The notes beneath the pieces are model-generated. The model saw nothing but the letters and a program-made list of their open reading frames with translations, did not search any database and was not told the DNA's origin. Made by a program: the position numbers and the translations under genes. Shown piece by piece: positions 7,057 through 11,615 of a stretch of 11,615 nt of DNA. Where the stretch lies: the NCBI GenBank assembly GCA_003123965.1, contig NNSL01000430.1, positions 1 through 11,615 of the forward strand, given 5' to 3'. Origin of the DNA: Balneolaceae bacterium SMO_bin1. GTDB lineage: Bacteria; Bacteroidota; Rhodothermia; Balneolales; Balneolaceae. Each line of letters begins with the position of its first letter. The stretch's first letter is position 1.

Positions 7057-7241
7057 GGGGTAATAAGAGAATTCAGCTTATGCTTAGAAAGCTACTATGT
7101 ATTGGGTTTTCATCTCTTATTTCACACACATCATCTATTGAATAACATATACGTTAGAGAACAGAGAGTATTGTGTGAAAAATTTCATTTCGGCAAAAAA
7201 ATCCACGCCGATTACATTTTGCGTAACCCAATGAGAACGAA
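7057..7241 (-). other. Structured intergenic region, possible ncRNA or 3' UTR element
   Basis: There is no open frame here, but several inverted repeats are packed together. An 8-bp pair lies at 7101-7108/7225-7232 (ATTGGGTT/AACCCAAT) and a 9-bp pair at 7120-7128/7172-7180 (TTTCACACA/TGTGTGAAA). A further 9-bp pair lies at 7062-7070/7113-7121 (AATAAGAGA/TCTCTTATT), with small ones at 7191-7194/7207-7210 and 7203-7208/7221-7226. The third crosses the first and shares two bases with the second, so they form either alternatives or a pseudoknot. Read on the minus strand, the region begins just after the symporter stop and ends at the terminator at 7056. It could be a small RNA, a 3' UTR element, or simply AT-rich DNA with chance repeats. 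No known RNA family is recognised. Confidence 0.35.
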
Positions 7242-8624
7242 TCATTTATATACTTTAAATGTATCGAGCCGAGAAAAATAATCTTTGGCTGCTGCTTTTA
7301 CTTTCGGCGACAGCAGCAGGGCGGTTGTAACTGTTGGAATAGCCATGATGGCAAACATACCGTCGATGAGATTAATCACGGAGGTAATAGTGGTAACCGC
7401 ACCCAGAATAATTGATCCTACGTAAAAATAATTGTACAGATACTGTTTGTCGGCCCCGATGATAAACCCAAGGCATTTGGTACCGTAATAGGCATAGGTG
7501 AACAGCGAGCTAAAAGCGAATACAGTTACACAGATTACCAGCACCGTAGGGCCTGCAACGCCCAGTGCTTCCTGGAATGCAGCGGCCGTCAGGGTGATAC
7601 CGTTTTCGTCGCCTGTTCTCCAAACGCCGGTAACCAGAATGGCCAGGGCCGTCATTGTACAGACAATGAGCGTGTCAATAGCAGGGCCAAGCATGGCAAC
7701 TAAGCCTTCGCGTACCGGCTCTTTGGTTTTGGCAGCTCCGTGAGCCAGCGTGGCCGTACCAATACCGGCCTCATTACTGAATGCAGCTCGCTTGAACCCG
7801 ACAACGATGAGAGAACCGAGTGCGCCGCCCATGGCTGATTCGGCCGTAAATGCATCAACTACAATAAGTTTGAGGTAGTAGGGAAGCACATCAATATGCA
7901 CGGCTAAAATAACGAGGACAACACCTACGTAAAGCACTACCATGGCGGGGACCATTTTTGCGGCCACTTTACCAATGCGTTTAATACCTCCAAAAATAAC
8001 GAGCGAAACGATAATCAGTATAACGATTCCGGTAATAAAATCACCCATAAAGTGTGCCTGTTCGGTAACCCAGCCGTTGGGAATATAGATGACATCGCGG
8101 AGTACGGCGGTAAGCTGATTGGCCTGGAAAATAGGCAGTGCACCAAAAAGGCCCGCTACGGAAAACACAATGGCGAAGGGCCTCCACTTTTTGCCAAGGC
8201 CTTCGGTAATCATATACATGGTACCGCCCTGAATGTCACCCTCGCTATCGCGCCCGCGATACATGATGGAAAGCGTACAGGTGAAAAACTTTGTGGCAAT
8301 CCCCATAAATGCGCTTACCCACATCCAGAAAACAGCGCCGGGCCCGCCCATGGCAATGGCCACTGCCACACCGCTGATATTGCCGAGGCCTACCGTAGCG
8401 GCAAGCGCACTGGCCAGGGCCTCAAAATGGCTGATATCGCCCGGATCATCCGGATCGTCATATCGACCCCGTAGCACATCAATGGCGTGCTTAAAATAAC
8501 GAAAGGGCGTAAATTCAGAGTAAATGAGAAAGAAGAGCCCGCCAAAACCCAGCAAAATTACCAGGGGCCAGCCCCACATAAAACTTGAAAAAGCGGCTAA
8601 AATCTGTTCTAAAGTTTCCAGAAT
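7242..8624 (-). CDS. Sodium:alanine (AGCS family) symporter, probable non-AUG start
   Basis: This inner-membrane carrier takes up alanine or glycine with sodium. The family signatures are clear: an N-terminal WGWPLVILL helix, TVGLGNISGVAVAI (substrate and ion site), and FSNEAGIGTATLAHGAAKT in the middle, followed by a GLVAMLGPAIDTLIVCT helix. About ten to eleven hydrophobic segments are present. The first ATG in frame is at 8577-8579, giving 445 residues. The open frame continues upstream with a sequence that looks like the normal family N-terminus (ETLEQILAAFSSF before MWGWP). No ATG, GTG or TTG is available there. ATT at 8622-8624 or CTG at 8619-8621 is the likely start, preceded by GAGGA at about 8629-8633; this gives about 460 residues. 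The gene sits 26 bp after dinB and may be co-transcribed with it. Confidence 0.92.
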   Translation of the reverse strand: MLETLEQILAAFSSFMWGWPLVILLGFGGLFFLIYSEFTPFRYFKHAIDVLRGRYDDPDDPGDISHFEALASALAATVGLGNISGVAVAIAMGGPGAVFWMWVSAFMGIATKFFTCTLSIMYRGRDSEGDIQGGTMYMITEGLGKKWRPFAIVFSVAGLFGALPIFQANQLTAVLRDVIYIPNGWVTEQAHFMGDFITGIVILIIVSLVIFGGIKRIGKVAAKMVPAMVVLYVGVVLVILAVHIDVLPYYLKLIVVDAFTAESAMGGALGSLIVVGFKRAAFSNEAGIGTATLAHGAAKTKEPVREGLVAMLGPAIDTLIVCTMTALAILVTGVWRTGDENGITLTAAAFQEALGVAGPTVLVICVTVFAFSSLFTYAYYGTKCLGFIIGADKQYLYNYFYVGSIILGAVTTITSVINLIDGMFAIMAIPTVTTALLLSPKVKAAAKDYFSRLDTFKVYK

Positions 8625-8650
8625 GCGTTCCTCGTTTGTTGTTGGGGTGA

Positions 8651-9124
8651 TTAATTATTTGCCTGCCGAAGATAAAAAATAAAGTCGGTACTCGGCGGGT
8701 CTATTTGCTGCTCACGCATAAGGCGGGCTATTTGGGCACGATGGTGCTGCCCGTGAATTATTATGTGGTGCAGAATGCCGCCCAGCCGATTGCTAAACTG
8801 CTGCCCTTTGGAATTGGTGTAAGTAATAGGTTGATCAAGCTTGTTTTCGCTCTGCTGAAGTAAATTGGCCCATTGAGGCTGCAGCTCTTTTAGGGCGCTG
8901 ATGTTTACTTCCGGCGCGGAGTTTTCCGGCCAGAGCGTGATTTCGGAAGTCGGTCCGCTTTGGATACGCCGATACCACATCTGCTGAGATGCACGAATAT
9001 GCGCAAACATGTCGGCAGCTTCTTGCGGTAGCTTTGCTTCTTGGTTATTAAGAACCGAAGCAATCTGCTGGTTTGCCCAGAAATCGTATCGAAAAAGCTG
9101 TTTTAGCTGATTTGATGATGTCAT
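8651..9124 (-). CDS. DinB-family four-helix metal-binding protein
   Basis: The 157-residue protein has the DinB/YfiT-type four-helix bundle pattern. The metal-binding triad appears as His42 in the AHIRASQQMWYRRI helix, and His124 and His128 in the HHIIIHGQHHRAQI helix. Length fits the family. Members bind a divalent metal. Some act as thiol-dependent transferases and many, named for Bacillus damage-inducible dinB, have no known reaction. The name does not imply relation to DNA polymerase IV. There is no signal peptide, so it should be cytoplasmic. The gene is divergent from coaX across a 124-bp shared upstream region, and the symporter gene follows closely on the same strand. Confidence 0.88.
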   Translation of the reverse strand: MTSSNQLKQLFRYDFWANQQIASVLNNQEAKLPQEAADMFAHIRASQQMWYRRIQSGPTSEITLWPENSAPEVNISALKELQPQWANLLQQSENKLDQPITYTNSKGQQFSNRLGGILHHIIIHGQHHRAQIARLMREQQIDPPSTDFIFYLRQANN

Positions 9125-9176
9125 GCTGTACCTGTTTTTCTCGTAGAGCGCCTATAATTAGTATATAGAGTGGTTT

Positions 9177-9206
9177 TTTACAAATGGAAAAGTAAAATTT
9201 TATACT
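9177..9206 (+). promoter_or_regulatory. Candidate promoter of coaX
   Basis: TTTACA at 9177-9182 and TATACT at 9201-9206 are separated by 18 bases and each differs by one base from the sigma70-type consensus. They lie about 43 bases before the coaX start, inside the 124-bp region shared with divergent dinB. Promoters in the Bacteroidota often follow a different consensus, so this is only a candidate. Confidence 0.35.
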
Positions 9207-9248
9207 TTATCAGTTTCTAATAAATCTTCACAGTTAATTTAAAAAAGT

Positions 9249-10031
9249 ATGCTGCTAGCGGTCGATGTTGGAAACAGTAATATTGTAACGGGCGTTTGGG
9301 ATGGAAGCAATTGGATGACGCTGCCTCGCATTGATACCCACCCGGTGCTTAATAAAAAAAGCTATCAAAAGCGTTTCAAACAATTGCTGAACCACTCTTC
9401 TGTAAATATCTCACTCATTGATACCATTATTATCAGTAGTGTGGTGCCGCCGGTTACCGGTCCCATAAGTGAAGCTTTATCAACTGTATTTAAAGTTGAA
9501 CCCATAATTTTAAGCTCCAAAACCGAAACGGGAATCAGGCTGGCCGCCGATCATCCCGAGCGTGTAGGCACCGATTTAATTGCCGATGCGGCAGGCGCTT
9601 ATGCGTTAATTAACGATACATGTATTGTGGTGGACTTCGGTACAGCTACTACGGTTATGGCGGTAGAAAACCCCGGCGTGCTTGGCGGCGTGGCTATTTG
9701 CGCGGGCCTGAAAGTATCGGTGGAATCGCTTGTCGGAAAAACGGCCCAATTGCAGGATATCCCCTTGGAAATACCATCATCGCCTATGGGCAAAAACACA
9801 GTAGAAGCCATGCAGGCAGGTTTAGTAATGGGCCATTTGTGCATGGTAGAAGGGCTTATCGATCGCATGAAAAAAGAGCTTGGTAACGCACCTGCAGTTG
9901 CAACAGGTGGACTGGTTTCGCTGTTTGCCCCGCGTACGAATCACTTTGATTTTGTTGAGCCCAACTTAACGCTTAATGGCTTGCGATACATTGCAGAGCA
10001 ACAACCTATGCATCGTGAAGGTGGTACGTAA
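9249..10031 (+). CDS. coaX: Type III pantothenate kinase
   Basis: CoaX phosphorylates pantothenate, the first step of coenzyme A synthesis, in the cytoplasm. The 260-residue protein has the ASKHA-fold signatures of the type III family: DVGNSN at 6-11 (phosphate-binding), HPERVGTDLIAD at 102-113 with the expected catalytic Asp109, and VVDFGTATTV at 127-136. GGVAICAGLKVS follows at 146-157 (pantothenate side), then GKNTVEAMQAG at 181-191 and the late ATGGL at 218-222. Length is normal. No Shine-Dalgarno motif precedes the ATG; an A-rich tract does. birA, its frequent neighbour in other genomes, is not present. The gene stands alone between divergent dinB and the convergent lipoprotein gene, with 62 bp to that gene's stop and only a weak 6-bp repeat between. 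Confidence 0.96.
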   Translation: MLLAVDVGNSNIVTGVWDGSNWMTLPRIDTHPVLNKKSYQKRFKQLLNHSSVNISLIDTIIISSVVPPVTGPISEALSTVFKVEPIILSSKTETGIRLAADHPERVGTDLIADAAGAYALINDTCIVVDFGTATTVMAVENPGVLGGVAICAGLKVSVESLVGKTAQLQDIPLEIPSSPMGKNTVEAMQAGLVMGHLCMVEGLIDRMKKELGNAPAVATGGLVSLFAPRTNHFDFVEPNLTLNGLRYIAEQQPMHREGGT

Positions 10032-10093
10032 AAAATAAAAGTAGTGCTATTCAATATTTATTCCGGTATCTATGAAGGTAGCACCATCACACT

Positions 10094-10858
10094 TTACCAT
10101 TCATAGTTTTTAATTTTTTGCGAAACACCATTAACGTAATTTCCCACCATATCAATGTCATCCGCCAGCTGTGATCCTTCAAAACCCGAAATGTCGCTGT
10201 TTGTGACGTGGCGGTTATAGTAGGCCAGATAGGGTCCGGCCAGCGGCATGTACGACCAGTGCCACTTTTCTTCGTTGTACCCCATGCGCCCATTTAAGCT
10301 CTTGTTAGTATACGGTTGATAAAAACCAAACTCATTGGCGTTCGCTTTCAGCCATTCGTACTCCTTTTGGCCTTGTCCGCTTTCAAAGTAACTATTGTTA
10401 AGGTCGTTGATATCAATATCGGTTCCCCAGTGATGGCGGGATGTCATGGGCATAGAGCTGTATTCCAAAATCTCCATAGCCTTAGCTAATGCAGAATCTG
10501 CTTCAGAGTTCTGCCATTTTCGATCCCAGATAGACTTTTGAGCAGCAAAATTTCGTGTTCCTGAAATGATGGTAAGCGAAATGCCATCTTTTTGAGCGGC
10601 CTCAAACATCTTCTTAAATGCCTTATAGGTTTCTTGTTGCAGGTAAATGTCGTCATAACCATGCTGCGATGTTATTTCGGTAAAATCTTCGTGCGAGCGG
10701 AAATCAAACTGCCCTGTTACAAAGTTGCTGGTTACATCCACATTTAGGGAATCAGTTTGAGAAGCTGCCTCGGTGCGCCGGTTTTCGGTTGATGAATTTT
10801 GATTGGAATTGCATCCAAGAAAAGTTAGGCCAATAAGTATTAAAAGAACAGTTCGCAT
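10094..10858 (-). CDS. M15 family (VanY-like) D-alanyl-D-alanine carboxypeptidase lipoprotein
   Basis: The product is 254 residues. A lipoprotein signal peptide ends in LTFLGC with lipidated Cys16, so the mature protein should be anchored in the envelope facing the periplasm. The M15 zinc peptidase core is visible: SRHHWGTDIDIN at 140-151 supplies His142 and Asp149 as zinc ligands. EKWHWSY at 197-203 gives the catalytic Glu197 and third ligand His200. The usual Ala of the SxHxxGxAxD motif is Asp147 here. Family members trim the terminal D-Ala of peptidoglycan stem peptides or cut related D,L peptides. The gene follows the SH3b lipoprotein by 33 bp on the same strand, which fits a cell-wall job. 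I am sure of the fold, less of the exact bond cut. Confidence 0.9.
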   Translation of the reverse strand: MRTVLLILIGLTFLGCNSNQNSSTENRRTEAASQTDSLNVDVTSNFVTGQFDFRSHEDFTEITSQHGYDDIYLQQETYKAFKKMFEAAQKDGISLTIISGTRNFAAQKSIWDRKWQNSEADSALAKAMEILEYSSMPMTSRHHWGTDIDINDLNNSYFESGQGQKEYEWLKANANEFGFYQPYTNKSLNGRMGYNEEKWHWSYMPLAGPYLAYYNRHVTNSDISGFEGSQLADDIDMVGNYVNGVSQKIKNYEW

Positions 10859-10891
10859 AGATAATTGAGTAATTTGTAAAGTTGTTTGAGA

Positions 10892-11590
10892 CTATAGCTC
10901 TTCTATAAATTTTCCGTATATCCAGCCGGTAATATCGTCACGCGTGCGAATTTTGTACCACTGCTGATCTCCCATCGCCTCAACGTCCACTTTTGAGATC
11001 GTGGTTTCCACTCTGCCCGCTGCCCTTGTCGACAATGATACGCGAACTGAATCGCCTTGATCCTCCAGAATGCGGAGGGCCTTGCCGGATGATACCTGGA
11101 TGCGACGGCCATTTGAATTAATCACCGTGTTGTTTTTAAGCAGGGCTTCGCTGCTGCCGGAGGTAAAGTAACGTTCAAGAATTTCTACCTCGGTCCCTTC
11201 TCTGGCCACTACGCCTGCCGACGGAGATTCGGTAGTGTGATCGCTTCTGATGATCACATTAGATCCCGTAACGCGTGCTCTGGTAGCTACAGGCTGCCGT
11301 ATTTGAGCCTGGGCTTCGGCATGATATTCCCCATTAGGAAACTTGTCAAGGTAGTTTTGAAAAGCGGCAGTGGTCGTATCATCCTTTATGGACTGCCAGT
11401 AGAGGCTGTCGGCTCGTTGGCGGGCGGTTTCAATATGTTCACCGTCCGGATTATCGTTGATATACGATTGGTAGGCCTGATACGTATCGGCCTCTTGGGC
11501 GTCATCCCAAGTAGAACTGCAAGCGGTGAGCAAACCGGCTCCAAGAGCAATAATTGTAAAGAGCAGGATGCGGAATGGGAGCGTGTTCAT
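10892..11590 (-). CDS. SH3b-domain lipoprotein with TPR-like N-terminal repeats
   Basis: The 232-residue protein has a lipoprotein signal with a hydrophobic core at about 8-20 and the lipobox LLTAC, making Cys24 the anchor. Residues about 35-65 and 74-99 are two related helical units (AYQSYINDNPDGEH and AFQNYLDKFPNGEY) resembling tetratricopeptide-type repeats. A bacterial SH3-like fold follows. Its first strands are at about 106-140 (SNVIIRSD, VEILER) and the closing strands at about 209-230 (QQWYKIRT, TGWIYGKFI). About 65 residues, 141-208, are inserted between these halves and contain their own strand-rich segment. SH3b domains often bind cell-wall peptides, which fits co-transcription with the M15 peptidase 33 bp downstream. 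The specific role is unknown. Confidence 0.8.
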   Translation of the reverse strand: MNTLPFRILLFTIIALGAGLLTACSSTWDDAQEADTYQAYQSYINDNPDGEHIETARQRADSLYWQSIKDDTTTAAFQNYLDKFPNGEYHAEAQAQIRQPVATRARVTGSNVIIRSDHTTESPSAGVVAREGTEVEILERYFTSGSSEALLKNNTVINSNGRRIQVSSGKALRILEDQGDSVRVSLSTRAAGRVETTISKVDVEAMGDQQWYKIRTRDDITGWIYGKFIEEL

Positions 11591-11615
11591 GCTAAATAAC
11601 TTGGGTTCGAAAAAA

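Noticed and set aside
8052..8474. 140-residue plus-strand open frame inside the symporter gene
   Set aside because: It is antisense to conserved AGCS sequence, with Pro/His/Gly-rich composition typical of a mirror frame.
10044..10084. 6-bp inverted repeat (GTGCTA/TAGCAC) between coaX and the peptidase gene as a terminator
   Set aside because: The stem is short, the loop is about 29 bases and there is no U-tract next to it.
1..11615. Defence system, prophage, insertion sequence or CRISPR array
   Set aside because: No transposase, integrase, Cas, toxin-antitoxin or nuclease-effector sequence and no regular direct repeats were seen. RuvC here is the true Holliday junction resolvase beside ruvA.

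Overview
The window reads as an ordinary chromosomal segment of a Gram-negative bacterium, most likely from the Bacteroidota/Balneolota-Rhodothermota side of the tree. The evidence is moderate GC, almost no Shine-Dalgarno motifs before start codons, lipoprotein signals, a C-terminal-Phe outer-membrane barrel, and M15 peptidase and CoaX sequences of the kind seen in that group. This is inference from protein style; no rRNA or tRNA is present to confirm it. No mobile element, CRISPR array, phage gene or defence system was found.

Layout. Positions 1-387 are non-coding, with a strong 11-bp hairpin at 161-189. A tightly packed plus-strand cluster (388-2708) follows: an outer-membrane beta-barrel protein, a small unknown gene that is intact only if one base is removed near 1350, a PhnP-like metallo-beta-lactamase-fold hydrolase, and a zinc-ribbon protein. 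The first two junctions are one-base TAATG overlaps. A minus-strand block runs from 6964 down to 2718: ruvC, ruvA, a PhoB-type response regulator and its histidine kinase (ATGA overlap), then a mannose-1-phosphate guanylyltransferase. It meets the plus cluster tail to tail with 9 bp between stops.

Upstream of ruvC is a 277-bp gap holding a Rho-independent terminator and several long inverted repeats that cannot all form at once. Then come a sodium:alanine symporter (AGCS family), whose N-terminus continues upstream of the first ATG and probably starts at ATT or CTG, and a DinB-family protein. coaX (type III pantothenate kinase) diverges from dinB. The right end carries two minus-strand lipoproteins, probably co-transcribed: an SH3b-domain protein with an internal insert and an M15 VanY-like peptidase.

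Functionally the window combines cell-envelope genes, DNA recombination (RuvA/RuvC), signal transduction, sugar-nucleotide synthesis and CoA synthesis. The points most worth a second look are the structured intergenic region at 7027-7241, the single-base frameshift near 1350, and the non-AUG start of the symporter. None of these amounts to a demonstrated new system.
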